Source: JAFGLZ01 sp964622545 (lineage in GTDB: Bacteria > Planctomycetota > Phycisphaerae > UBA1845 > JAFGLZ01). From it: 64,000 nt of DNA. Positions 50,642 to 59,084 of this stretch are shown piece by piece (position 1 is the first letter of the stretch; every line of letters starts with the position of its first letter). A model generated the notes under the pieces. The model was not told the DNA's origin and made no database searches. It saw nothing but the letters and a program-made list of their open reading frames with translations. The position numbers and the translations under genes are program-made. Location of the stretch: NCBI GenBank assembly GCA_964622545.1, contig CAZUQM010000009.1, forward strand, positions 62,001-126,000, in the 5' to 3' direction.

Positions 50642-51415
50642 ATGATCTTCGACGACCTGCACGCACACACGAACCTCAGCTACTGCTGCGACGTCAACGT
50701 AGGCCTGCAAGAGTATGTCGACGCGATCCGACACGAAGATGCCTTGCGCAGTGTGGCCGTGACCAACCACGGCTTCGCGGTCTACTTCCCGGAGGACGTG
50801 GCCTGGCAGTGGGGGTTCATGGTCGATCCGTCCCTGTTTGACGCCCAGCGGGAGTGGGGCAACGCCCGGCTGTCGCGGCACCTCGACGCCGTGGAGGAGT
50901 TGGCGGATCAGGGCCTGCGAACCGGCATGGAGGTCGAGATGATGTGCGACGGCCGGTTGACCGTCGATCCCCGGCTTGTCGACCGGCTCGACGTGCTTGT
51001 GGGCAGCGTGCATTGGCTGCCCGCCTCGTGGCGGACGGGCTACGAGCCCCGCGACGTCTTGCGGGAATGGATGCTTCACGTGCAGCAGCTCCTCCGGTCG
51101 GGCATCGACGTGCTCGGCCACCCGCTGCGCTGGCTGAGCGGCCAGATCGAAGTCGTCCCTGATGAGCTCGTGCCCATGGTCGTGGAGTGGGCCCGACAGG
51201 CCGACGTGGCCATCGAGATCAACGCCCACTACATCATCGACACCGACGTCCGGCTGCTGGTCGAGGCCGCTCGCACCGGCACCCCCGTGACCTTCTGCAC
51301 CGACGCCCACCGCCGCGACGAGATCGCAAGTTTCGAGTACCACATCGACCTGATGCGCCGCGCGGCCCTGAGCGCGGACGACATCGTCTTCTGGCAACCG
51401 GGAGGCAGGCGGTAG
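50642..51415 (+). CDS. PHP-domain phosphoesterase
   Basis: A 257-residue metal-dependent hydrolase of the PHP superfamily. Motifs in order: DLHAHTNLS near the start, VTNHGF, GMEVEMMCDGR, GSVHWLPASW, DVLGHPLRW, IEINAHY and CTDAHRRDE. These give all expected metal ligands. It could be a histidinol-phosphatase-like or a nucleotide phosphoesterase; the partner GNAT gene gives no clear clue. Confidence 0.85.
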   Translation: MIFDDLHAHTNLSYCCDVNVGLQEYVDAIRHEDALRSVAVTNHGFAVYFPEDVAWQWGFMVDPSLFDAQREWGNARLSRHLDAVEELADQGLRTGMEVEMMCDGRLTVDPRLVDRLDVLVGSVHWLPASWRTGYEPRDVLREWMLHVQQLLRSGIDVLGHPLRWLSGQIEVVPDELVPMVVEWARQADVAIEINAHYIIDTDVRLLVEAARTGTPVTFCTDAHRRDEIASFEYHIDLMRRAALSADDIVFWQPGGRR

Positions 51416-51586
51416 CGGTCCGTGGCCTCGGAGCCCGGACGGCGACCCGTCCCCCCCAGCCGCCCCATTCATGAGGATCGGCCTGTCGATGGGAAATCAC
51501 TTCGTGGCTCGAACAGCCCGTTCGATTGATCATGAGCGTGGTCCGAAGGTGCCACGAGCGCCGACCTCGTCAGACGCCCCTCAAGA

Positions 51587-51615
51587 TTGCCGCCGGGCCC
51601 GGAGGACCTTACACT
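51587..51615 (+). promoter_or_regulatory. promoter of the MFS-PlsC gene
   Basis: TTGCCG (51587-51592), 17-bp spacer, TACACT (51610-51615). The transcript would start near 51622, about 50 bases before the start codon. The rest of the 259-bp gap shows nothing else. Confidence 0.5.
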
Positions 51616-51674
51616 GACCGGCTCCCGATCCGCCGCCGACGTGACGTGCCCGATCTGGGGATGAGGGATCCGCC

Positions 51675-53582
51675 TTGAGCACCACCCATCCGACCACGTT
51701 TCCACCGCGCTTGCGCCTGAACACGAACTTCCTCTTCCTCTGGGCGGCCTACGGGATCAGCGCGTTCGGCGATCACCTCAGCGAGTTCGGCCTGATGCGG
51801 CTCATGCAGGTCGAGTCCGGCCAGGAGCAGACCCGCGTCACGGCTGCGATGACGTTCGTGTTCTTCCTGCCGTACTTCGCGCTGGGACCGCTGGCGGGCC
51901 TGGCGTCCGACCGACTGCCGCGCAAGATCATCATGATCGTGGCCGACGTGGTCCGTGCGGCCATCGTGGTGGCGATCCCGCTGGTGCCGGTCCTGGCGGG
52001 GCTGGCGGCCGATGAGGCCGTGCCGATGTACTGGGGCCTGTTGCCGCTGCTGATGGTGGGCACGTTCGCGGCCTTCTTCAGCCCGGCCCGGCTGAGCATC
52101 CTGCCGACGCTGGTGCCCGACAGCCAGCTCGTCCGCGCCAACAGCGTCATCAACGGCATGGGCACGATCTGCGCGATGATCAGCTTCATGGTCGGCGGGT
52201 GGCTGGCCGCCAACTACCTGACCTGGACGTTCCGCATCGACGCGCTGACCTTCCTGGTCAGTGCCGCGTGCGTGTTGATGATCCGCGTCCCGCCGGGACG
52301 GCCCAAGCTCGCCGACGCCATGGCCGTCCCTGAGGGCGGGTGGTGGCAGAACCTCCGCGAGGGCTTCCGCTACGTCCGGCAGCATCGCCGCGTGGGTTAT
52401 CTGATCCTCCTGACGACCGTCTTCTGGATGGCGGCCTCGGCCTACAACAGCGTCACCACGCCGCTGGTCATGACGCACTACGGCATCACCGACTACGGCA
52501 CGCTGGGCCTTTTCCGCGGGGCGCTGGCCGGAGGCATGGTCCTCGGCGCGGTGCTGCTGACGGTCTTCGGCGAGGGCCTTCGCAGTGAGATCGCCGTGAC
52601 CTGGGCGTTCCTGATCGGCGGGATCGCCCTGCTGGGCCTGGCCTGGACCGACAGCATCGCCGTCGGCTCGGCCCTGGCGATCATCCTGGGCATGTGCGGC
52701 TCGGGCGTGGTCATCAGCGTGTACACCCTGACGCAACGGGTCGTGCCGAACTACGCCCGCGGCCGCGTGTTCGGCCTGAGCGACATGGCCAGTATGGGTG
52801 GGCTCCTGCTCGTGACCGGCGTGCTGGGCCTGGTGCCGTTCGGCAAGGGCGTGCTGGACGCGGCCGTGCCGTGGATCCTGTTGGGAACGGGTGCGGCCAT
52901 GCTGGCCACATGGGTCGGCCTGGTCGTCTGGCGCCAGCGCCGCTCGCCGTTCGGCCCGTGGATCGGCTTCTGGAAGAACCTGGTGGCGTTCTACTGCTGG
53001 TGGTGGTGCCGACTGAAGCGGGTCGGGCCGTGTACGATTCCGCCGAAGGGGCCCGTGATCGTCGCGGCCAACCACACCTCACCGATCGACCCGCTTCTCA
53101 TGCTGACGGCGAGCCCGCACCGGCTGTTCGGGTTTCTGGTCGCCGTCGAGTACTACCGCATTCCCGTGCTGGGCTACCTGATCCGGCTGATCGAATCCAT
53201 CCCGACGACGCGGTCGGGCGTGGACACGGCCGCGACCAAGGCCGCCCTGCGACGGTTGAAGGACGGCGGCGCGATCGGGATCTTCCCGCAGGGCGGCATC
53301 CAGCTTGAGGGCGAGGTCCGATCGGTGCGCGAGGGCGTGGCGCTGCTGGCGATGCGGACGGGCGCGACGGTCGTGCCGGTGCATCTCAGCGGCATGCGCT
53401 ACGACGACAACGTCCCGGCGACGTTCTTCCGACGTCACCACGCCCGCATCCGCTTCGGCCGGCCCATCGACCTGAGCGGCTACGCCGACCGATCGCGCGA
53501 CCGCGACGCCCAGCGCGAGGTGGCCGACCTGATTATGGAGCGGATCTGGGCCCTCGGTCCGGAACACGACCCGACGTCTTGA
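51675..53582 (+). CDS. MFS transporter fused to a PlsC-type acyltransferase
   Basis: A 635-residue fusion. Residues about 10-420 form an MFS-like membrane domain with 12 hydrophobic segments (LplT-like, lysophospholipid flippase type). Residues about 435-630 form a 1-acylglycerol-3-phosphate acyltransferase domain with NHTSPIDPL (the HxxxxD motif) and GIFPQGG in place of EGTR. The natural pair LplT and Aas recycles lysophospholipids, so a flippase-acyltransferase in one chain is plausible; the acyl-ACP/AMP-ligase part of Aas is missing. The start is a TTG at 51675, with GAGGG eight bases upstream. It is followed by the aspartase/fumarase gene. Confidence 0.85.
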   Translation: MSTTHPTTFPPRLRLNTNFLFLWAAYGISAFGDHLSEFGLMRLMQVESGQEQTRVTAAMTFVFFLPYFALGPLAGLASDRLPRKIIMIVADVVRAAIVVAIPLVPVLAGLAADEAVPMYWGLLPLLMVGTFAAFFSPARLSILPTLVPDSQLVRANSVINGMGTICAMISFMVGGWLAANYLTWTFRIDALTFLVSAACVLMIRVPPGRPKLADAMAVPEGGWWQNLREGFRYVRQHRRVGYLILLTTVFWMAASAYNSVTTPLVMTHYGITDYGTLGLFRGALAGGMVLGAVLLTVFGEGLRSEIAVTWAFLIGGIALLGLAWTDSIAVGSALAIILGMCGSGVVISVYTLTQRVVPNYARGRVFGLSDMASMGGLLLVTGVLGLVPFGKGVLDAAVPWILLGTGAAMLATWVGLVVWRQRRSPFGPWIGFWKNLVAFYCWWWCRLKRVGPCTIPPKGPVIVAANHTSPIDPLLMLTASPHRLFGFLVAVEYYRIPVLGYLIRLIESIPTTRSGVDTAATKAALRRLKDGGAIGIFPQGGIQLEGEVRSVREGVALLAMRTGATVVPVHLSGMRYDDNVPATFFRRHHARIRFGRPIDLSGYADRSRDRDAQREVADLIMERIWALGPEHDPTS

Positions 53583-53640
53583 TGCCGTATCGCGCGGCCG
53601 GTACAACCTGCAAGGCGGCACACCCGAGAGGAGACGACGG

Positions 53641-55050
53641 ATGCAGGGCGAGACGAACAGCGCCGGCGGTGGCCTGCGGACCGTCCGCGACACGCTCGGC
53701 GAGATGCAGGTGCCGGCCGAGGCCTACTACGGCGCCCAGACGGCTCGAGCGATCGACAACTTCCCCGTCTCGGGTCAGCCGGCCAGGCGGGAGCTCTTCG
53801 AGGCCATGCTGCGGATCAAGCGCGCCGCGGCCCTGACCCACGCCGAGCTGAAGCAGCTCGACCCGCGGATCGGACAGGCCATCGCCGAGGCGTGCGCCGA
53901 CCTGCTGGCCGGCGCCCACCACGATCAGTTCGTCGTCGACGTCTACCAGGCCGGCGCCGGCACCAGCCTCAATATGAACGTCAACGAGGTCGTCGCCGCC
54001 CTGGCGCTCGAGAAGCTCGGCGAGCCTCGCGATCGCACCGACCTGATTCACCCCAACGACCACGTCAACATGTCGCAGTCGACGAATGACACGATCCCGA
54101 CGGCGACGCAGGTGGCGGTACGCCTGGGCCAGCGCGACCTCGATGCGACGCTGGGCGGCCTGGCCGACGCGCTGGCCGCACTCGCCGAGCGGACCGAAGG
54201 CGTGTGGACCGCCGGGCGAACGCACCTTCAGGACGCGGCCACCGTCCGCATCGCCGACCGCTTCCGCGGCATGGCCGTGTCGGTCTCACGGTGCCGCGCC
54301 GAGCTCGAGAGCGTCTGCTGGCTGCTACACGCCCTGCCGCTCGGCGGATCGGCCGTCGGCACGGGGCTGAACTGCCACCCCGACTACGCCCGTCTGACGG
54401 TGCAGCGCCTGGCCGACGAAACGGACCTGCCCTTCATCGTGGCCGACCACTTGCCCTCGGCGATGCAGAGCCAGTTGCCGGCGGCCGCCTACTCGGGCCG
54501 GCTTCGCGACCTGGCCGTCGAGCTCGGTCGCATGGCCAACGACCTGCGGCTCATGAGCAGCGGTCCGACCAGCGGCATCGGCGAGATCCGTCTGCCGGCC
54601 GTCCAACCCGGCTCGTCGATCATGCCAGGCAAGATCAACCCGGTCATGTGTGAATGCCTCAACATGATCTGCTTCCGCGTCCAGGGCAACGACCTGACGG
54701 TCGCCGCGGCCGCCGGCGCGGGCCAGTTCGAGCTCAACGTCATGATGCCCATCATCGCCCACGCCGTGCTCGAGTCGCAGACCATCCTGACGAACGACCT
54801 GCCCGTCTTTCGGGCCAAGTGCATCGAGGGCATCGAGGTCGACGAACGGGCCTGCCGACGCTACGCCGAGCGGACCGTCGGGCTCGGGGCCGCCCTCAAT
54901 CCGGTCATCGGCTACGAACGGGCCGCCCAGGTGGTCAAGCACGCCGTGGCCAACGACATGACGATCCGCGAGGCCGCCGCGACGTTCGACGACATTGACC
55001 CGGCACAGGTCGAGGACGCCCTGCGCGGCTGGCTGCCCGAGGTCGACTGA
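53641..55050 (+). CDS. aspartate ammonia-lyase / fumarase class II family
   Basis: A 469-residue member of the class II fumarase/aspartase superfamily. The superfamily signature GSSIMPGKINP is at about 324-334, STNDTIPTA and RTHLQDA are present, and VYQAGAGTSLNMNVNE matches the binding region. The YYGAQTARA start and QFVVDVYQAGAGTS lean to aspartase, while NPVMCE and PGKINP fit fumarase as well. I cannot decide between fumarate hydration and aspartate deamination from sequence alone. GAGAGGAG lies seven bases upstream of the ATG. It is followed 28 bases later by the membrane protein. Confidence 0.8.
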   Translation: MQGETNSAGGGLRTVRDTLGEMQVPAEAYYGAQTARAIDNFPVSGQPARRELFEAMLRIKRAAALTHAELKQLDPRIGQAIAEACADLLAGAHHDQFVVDVYQAGAGTSLNMNVNEVVAALALEKLGEPRDRTDLIHPNDHVNMSQSTNDTIPTATQVAVRLGQRDLDATLGGLADALAALAERTEGVWTAGRTHLQDAATVRIADRFRGMAVSVSRCRAELESVCWLLHALPLGGSAVGTGLNCHPDYARLTVQRLADETDLPFIVADHLPSAMQSQLPAAAYSGRLRDLAVELGRMANDLRLMSSGPTSGIGEIRLPAVQPGSSIMPGKINPVMCECLNMICFRVQGNDLTVAAAAGAGQFELNVMMPIIAHAVLESQTILTNDLPVFRAKCIEGIEVDERACRRYAERTVGLGAALNPVIGYERAAQVVKHAVANDMTIREAAATFDDIDPAQVEDALRGWLPEVD

Positions 55051-55078
55051 CGTGATCACCAGCACAAGGAGTCGCCCC

Positions 55079-56575
55079 ATGACCGAGCCACACGACCTCA
55101 GACCGAACCGGGCCCCGCTGTGGGTCTGCGTGCTCACGCCGACGCTGGCCGGCGGACTCGGATGGGGCATCCGCGGCATCTTCGGCCACGAGAGCGGCGC
55201 GATGATGCCCGGCGTGCTGATCGCCGTGACCATCGGCATGCTCGCCCTGCCTCGCATGAGCGGCCTGCGGCTCGCCCGCTTCGTGGCCATCGCGGCCGTG
55301 GCCTTCAGCTTCGGCGGATCGATGACCTACGGCCAGACGCTCGGGCTCAGCCACGATGCCGGTATCCGCGAGCAGGCCTACTGGTGGGGCCTGCTCGGCA
55401 CGACGGTCAAGGGCGCGATCTGGATCGGGCTGGCCGGCGGCTTCATGGGGGTCGCGCTGAGCCGGCGTCGCTACACGGCCGGTGCGATGGTGGGCCTGCT
55501 CGTCGTGATGATCGTCCTATGGGTCGTCGGCGTCTGGGCCCTCAACACGCCGCTCGATCGCGAGGCCCAGCAGGTGCCGCGAATCTACTTCAGCGACTAC
55601 TGGGGCGTCGGCCAGGACGACTGGAAGCCGAGACAGGAGCTCTGGGGCGGGCTCGGCGCCGCGTTGCTCGGGCTGCTCGTCTACCTCGGGGCGGTCCGTC
55701 GCGACGCCCGCGCGGTCGGGCTCCTGCTGTTCGGGCTCGTCGCGGGCGGCGCGGGCTTCACGGTCGGCCAGAGCATCCAGGCCTACATGCATGCGCACGC
55801 ACCGTGGCCCAACGCCGAATGGGCGCCCTACATCGGTGCGTGGAAGACGATGGAGATCACGTTCGGGCTCGTCGCCGGTTTCGGGCTGAGCATCGGCTGC
55901 CTGCTGCTCTACGGCCGCGTGGATTTCGACCGTTTCGATGACGAGGTCGGCGTCGAGCCCTCTACCGAGCTGATCTGGCTGGCCGTGATGGCCGTGCTCA
56001 TGTTCCTCTGGAACGTGCGGAGCTACGGCTGGGTCGACGTCTTCGCCGATGTAGCGTTGACGATGGGCATCGTGCCGATCGCGTGCATGGTCGGCGGGCG
56101 GATCTGGCCCTTCCTCGGCGCGACCGCGTATGTGACGCTGCCCATCGCGGCCAAGACGGCGCAGCGCATCGTCGAGGAAGAGGGCGTCTTGAGCGAGCCG
56201 GCCGGTCAGGGCCTGTTCTTCTTCCTGCCCGTCATCGTCATGATCCTCGCGGGGGTCGCGGCCATGCAGCGAGCGGCACGCACGACCCGTTGCGGCAGCA
56301 CGGGCATGATGTTGGGTATGACCTCACTCTGGGCCTACACGCTGCTGAGCCTCTCACGCACGATCTTCAACAAGCGCGTCTTCTTCCCGACCGCGGCCCA
56401 GCAGGCCGAGGCCGGCTCGGCCCTCGCGCTCGTGGTGGAGACGCTCCGCGCCGCGCTCGTCGTCCAGATCGTCTTCCTGGTGCTGGCCGTGCTAATCACC
56501 GTGTTGCTCTGGCGGTTCCGACCGCGGACGCCGGAGCTGCGGCCTGAGGCCCACGCGGCGGGAGGCTCGCCATGA
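55079..56575 (+). CDS. large integral membrane protein, 498 aa
   Basis: No family recognised. About 12 hydrophobic segments cover the chain, with short loops. The most striking motif is GWGIRGIFGHESGAMMPG near residue 25; another GQTLGLSHD lies near residue 90. Repeated glycine-rich helices suggest a transporter or channel. AAGGAG lies eight bases upstream of the ATG. The next gene overlaps it by 4 bases (ATGA), so they are translated together. Confidence 0.7.
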   Translation: MTEPHDLRPNRAPLWVCVLTPTLAGGLGWGIRGIFGHESGAMMPGVLIAVTIGMLALPRMSGLRLARFVAIAAVAFSFGGSMTYGQTLGLSHDAGIREQAYWWGLLGTTVKGAIWIGLAGGFMGVALSRRRYTAGAMVGLLVVMIVLWVVGVWALNTPLDREAQQVPRIYFSDYWGVGQDDWKPRQELWGGLGAALLGLLVYLGAVRRDARAVGLLLFGLVAGGAGFTVGQSIQAYMHAHAPWPNAEWAPYIGAWKTMEITFGLVAGFGLSIGCLLLYGRVDFDRFDDEVGVEPSTELIWLAVMAVLMFLWNVRSYGWVDVFADVALTMGIVPIACMVGGRIWPFLGATAYVTLPIAAKTAQRIVEEEGVLSEPAGQGLFFFLPVIVMILAGVAAMQRAARTTRCGSTGMMLGMTSLWAYTLLSLSRTIFNKRVFFPTAAQQAEAGSALALVVETLRAALVVQIVFLVLAVLITVLLWRFRPRTPELRPEAHAAGGSP

Positions 56576-56928
56576 AGACCTGCCCCAAGTGCGGCAGCCC
56601 GAATGAGCTGACGCTGCTCCGCTGCGACCGCTGCGGGAGCCGGCTCCCGCCCGCGCCGTCGGCGCGGCAGATCGAGGAGGGCGTGACGCCGGCCTACGGC
56701 CCACCCATCAAGAGCCGCCTGGGGTTGGCCGTCGTGGCGACCGTTTTGTTCGTTCCCTTCGGGCTCGTCGCGCTCGTGCATGCTTTCCAGGTCGGGGGCT
56801 GGTACGCCGCCGGGCATGAGCGACGCGCCCAACAAGCGGCCGAGACCGCGCGCCGTTGGGCCCTGGCCGGCATCGCGGTGGGCGTCGTCGTCGACGCCCT
56901 GGTCATCGCCGCGGCGCGGATGGCCTAG
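56572..56928 (+). CDS. zinc-ribbon protein with a CD225-like membrane domain
   Basis: A 118-residue protein. The N-terminus has a CPKC ... CDRC zinc ribbon (residues 4-22). Two membrane segments follow (LAVVATVLFVPFGLVALVHA and ALAGIAVGVVVDALVIAA), with an amphipathic YAAGHERRAQQAAETARRW between them, the pattern of CD225/dispanin-type proteins. Its ATG overlaps the upstream stop by 4 bases, so it is likely a partner of that membrane protein. Confidence 0.75.
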   Translation: MKTCPKCGSPNELTLLRCDRCGSRLPPAPSARQIEEGVTPAYGPPIKSRLGLAVVATVLFVPFGLVALVHAFQVGGWYAAGHERRAQQAAETARRWALAGIAVGVVVDALVIAAARMA

Positions 56929-56961
56929 TACTGCATTTCAGAAGTAATGCGACTACATGCC

Positions 56962-57175
56962 CGAGCCGCCGGATTCATCCGGCGCGGCCGCGCGGCATGC
57001 ATGCCGCGGCTCCAGGAGCAAGCGTAGCACACCTCGACACGGCGACCGTCACAACACGTGTGAAACACGGTAGTGGCGCCCGGACTCCGCCGCATCAAGG
57101 CGACGCGAACCTGCCACTGGGATAGATCCGAGGGAATCGCCCCGCTCGTCCTGCTTGGGCCAACAACGGGCAGCG
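56962..57175 (+). repeat. 214-bp direct repeat, left copy
   Basis: Matches 57675-57888 at 212 of 214 positions, offset 713. It contains a hairpin CGCCGGAT/ATCCGGCG and the 16-bp palindrome GCGGCATGCATGCCGC. Differences are at 57075 and 57124. Confidence 0.9.
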
Positions 57176-57263
57176 ACAGTGTCGTGTGCGGTCCTGTCCA
57201 TAGTCGCACGATTTGTGAAACGCGGGACTAGTAGTCCGACTCATTTGAATGTGTCGGTCCGGT

Positions 57264-57326
57264 GGGTGCCATGGGCTCACTTGCCTGCCCGTGCGGACAC
57301 TGGCGGTCGAGCCGCCAGTGGCACCC
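57264..57326. repeat. palindromic dispersed element, second member
   Basis: Outer arms GGGTGCCA (57264-57271) and TGGCACCC (57319-57326), inner stem ACTGGCGG (57299-57306) and CCGCCAGT (57312-57319). It shares GGGCTCACTTG with the element at 34563-34620. Confidence 0.6.
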
Positions 57327-57397
57327 GGAACGGTGTGCCATCGTGACCAACCATGCCGATCCGAACCTACAAGAACGAATGTGGTGAGGCACGAGTG

Positions 57398-57544
57398 GTC
57401 CAACACCATTGAATCTGTCGGTTGCCCAGCTTCGGGGCCAACCTCGGAGACGCTCCCACGTCGGATCGATGCCGCGCCGGAGACGCGACCGTGAGGGAGC
57501 GTTGCTGTTCAAGCGCTCCAACAACACAGCTCCCTAACGGTCGC
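57398..57544 (-). repeat. dispersed repeat element, copy 2
   Basis: Its reverse complement matches 11637-11750 over most of the length. It has a strong terminal inverted repeat: GCGACCGTGAGGGAGC (57485-57500) and GCTCCCTAACGGTCGC (57529-57544), pairing at 15 of 16 positions. The insertion of about 30 bases makes it longer than copy 1. Confidence 0.75.
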
Positions 57545-57674
57545 TGCTCTGAGTGGCGTCTCGCCCTCCTGGTCGGAACCCACAGAAACACATGGGGTCG
57601 GGTAGCAGCCGGTCTCGTGCTGCGCCTCGGAAGCATCGCGACGACTTGCCTGAGCCGCTTGTGGCGAGCGCAGT

Positions 57675-57888
57675 CGAGCCGCCGGATTCATCCGGCGCGG
57701 CCGCGCGGCATGCATGCCGCGGCTCCAGGAGCAAGCGTAGCACACCTCGACACGGCGACCGTCACAACACGTGTGAAACACGGTAGTAGCGCCCGGACTC
57801 CGCCGCATCAAGGCGACGCGAACCTGCCACTGGGATTGATCCGAGGGAATCGCCCCGCTCGTCCTGCTTGGGCCAACAACGGGCAGCG
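57675..57888 (+). repeat. 214-bp direct repeat, right copy
   Basis: Second copy of 56962-57175; see the left copy. The flanks differ at both ends, so the copied unit is bounded at these positions. Confidence 0.9.
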
Positions 57889-58120
57889 CGTCGGCGTCCG
57901 GATCTCTTGGCCCCCACCTCAGATTTCTGGACCCGCTTGCGCCCCATGGGCCGGGAGACGGCATCTAACTCACCGAGAGTTGGTCGGGCCGATTCCGCAG
58001 GCAAGGCGACGCCGGCTGCTTCATGATCGGACACCGCCAGGGCCGCGCCCTCGTCTCGGTGCGGTCTTCGGGGATGATCTTGGACGAGCCGCGCACCACC
58101 ACCATCCAGGGAGTGATCAC

Positions 58121-58480
58121 ATGTACGAGGTACTCGGCGGGAGCGAAGGGAACGTCATCGGTGTCCGCGTCAGCGGCAAGCTGAAGAAGGAAGACTATGA
58201 GCGGCTCGAGCCGTGGCTCGAGAAGGAGGTCGAACGCCACGGTAAGCTCCGCGTGCTGGTCCTGATGGAGGATTTCAGCGGATGGGACTCGCTCGAGGCG
58301 GCCTGGGAGGACCTGAAGATCGACGTCCGCTTCAACAAGTACATCGAGCGCGTGGCGTTGGTGGGCGATGCCGTCTGGCAGAAGTGGATGACGAAGCTCA
58401 GCAACCCGCTCGCCCACGCCGAGCTGCGCTACTTCGACATGTCGCACCTCGAGGACGCCTGGGCGTGGATACGGGAGTGA
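58121..58480 (+). CDS. SpoIIAA-like STAS-fold protein
   Basis: A 119-residue protein of the SpoIIAA-like (PF11964-type) family. The ends MYEVLGGSEGNVIGVRVSGK and HLEDAWAWIRE are typical, with the central LEKEVERHGKLRVLVLMEDF. These proteins have a STAS-like fold and unknown partners. The ATG at 58121 has GGGAG seven bases upstream, so the upstream open frame through the repeat region is not part of the gene. Confidence 0.85.
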   Translation: MYEVLGGSEGNVIGVRVSGKLKKEDYERLEPWLEKEVERHGKLRVLVLMEDFSGWDSLEAAWEDLKIDVRFNKYIERVALVGDAVWQKWMTKLSNPLAHAELRYFDMSHLEDAWAWIRE

Positions 58481-58516
58481 GGGCCCAAGACCGCTACACA
58501 ACCGGTTGAAGGAATG

Positions 58517-58990
58517 CTACAGCTCTACTTCTCGTATCTTGCCGGAGGCAACGTCCAGCAAGACCGGACGCGTGTCGTAGTACTCGGCATGACCTGTCCG
58601 TTTCGTCAGGTAATGCAGGTCGACCAGCAGTGTCTTCCCATCATCCGACACGCGATGGATCTTCATCACGTTACGGGTTCCCGCTAGATCAGCGTTCTGA
58701 AATACGGGATCCGTAACGCCTTCTCTTGAAATACGAACGATGGATAGAGCCGAGTAGCCACCGCGAAGTGTGCCACTATTCCTCATCACGTAGGCCACAG
58801 AGTTGTCTGGGTTGAATACAGGTGCTTGCCAGAAGCAATCCTCTCCGGCATCAAGTGAGTGAGTCTTGCCGCCGACTGTGACCGTGAGTTGCCGGCTCGC
58901 ACTTGGTAGCACAGCGGTCCCGGGGTTCTGCTGCCGACATGCAATCGGCACGAGGCCGACCATCGCTACAGTCATCAATGCGTTCTTCAT
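58517..58990 (-). CDS. small lipoprotein, 157 aa, of lower G+C
   Basis: No family recognised. Signal peptide with lipobox PIAC (about 15-18). The mature part is beta-rich (LTVTVGGKTHSLD, SVAYVMRNSG) and ends in a lipid- or protein-binding type sheet, LLDVASGKIREVEL. The codon use has clearly more A/T at third positions than neighbouring genes, so it may be acquired. It lies 36 bases after the SpoIIAA-like gene stop but in the opposite orientation. Confidence 0.65.
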   Translation of the reverse strand: MKNALMTVAMVGLVPIACRQQNPGTAVLPSASRQLTVTVGGKTHSLDAGEDCFWQAPVFNPDNSVAYVMRNSGTLRGGYSALSIVRISREGVTDPVFQNADLAGTRNVMKIHRVSDDGKTLLVDLHYLTKRTGHAEYYDTRPVLLDVASGKIREVEL

Positions 58991-59084
58991 GCCCTATCGC
59001 TCGATTGTCGGGCGTGCTGGGTGTTCCGGCCCGAATCATGTCAAAAGCGCAACCGCAGGACGATCTTAACCTCGAAAGCGTCGC

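Larger units (their letters stand above)
56929..58120. other. repeat-built gene-free region, 1.2 kb
   Basis: No gene is supported. It consists of two near-identical 214-bp direct repeats (56962-57175 and 57675-57888), an inverted-repeat element (57264-57326) and a copy of the dispersed element that also occurs at 11637 (57398-57544). Long open frames exist here in several frames but they run through the repeats and are not real genes. The last 230 bases before the SpoIIAA-like gene hold nothing identifiable. Confidence 0.75.

Noticed and set aside
51609..53075. Long frame antisense to the MFS-PlsC gene
   Set aside because: Composition is dominated by His, Arg, Asp and Gln, as expected from an antisense shadow.
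57422..58120. Open frame upstream of the SpoIIAA-like gene
   Set aside because: It reads through the dispersed repeats; a good ribosome site marks the start at 58121.
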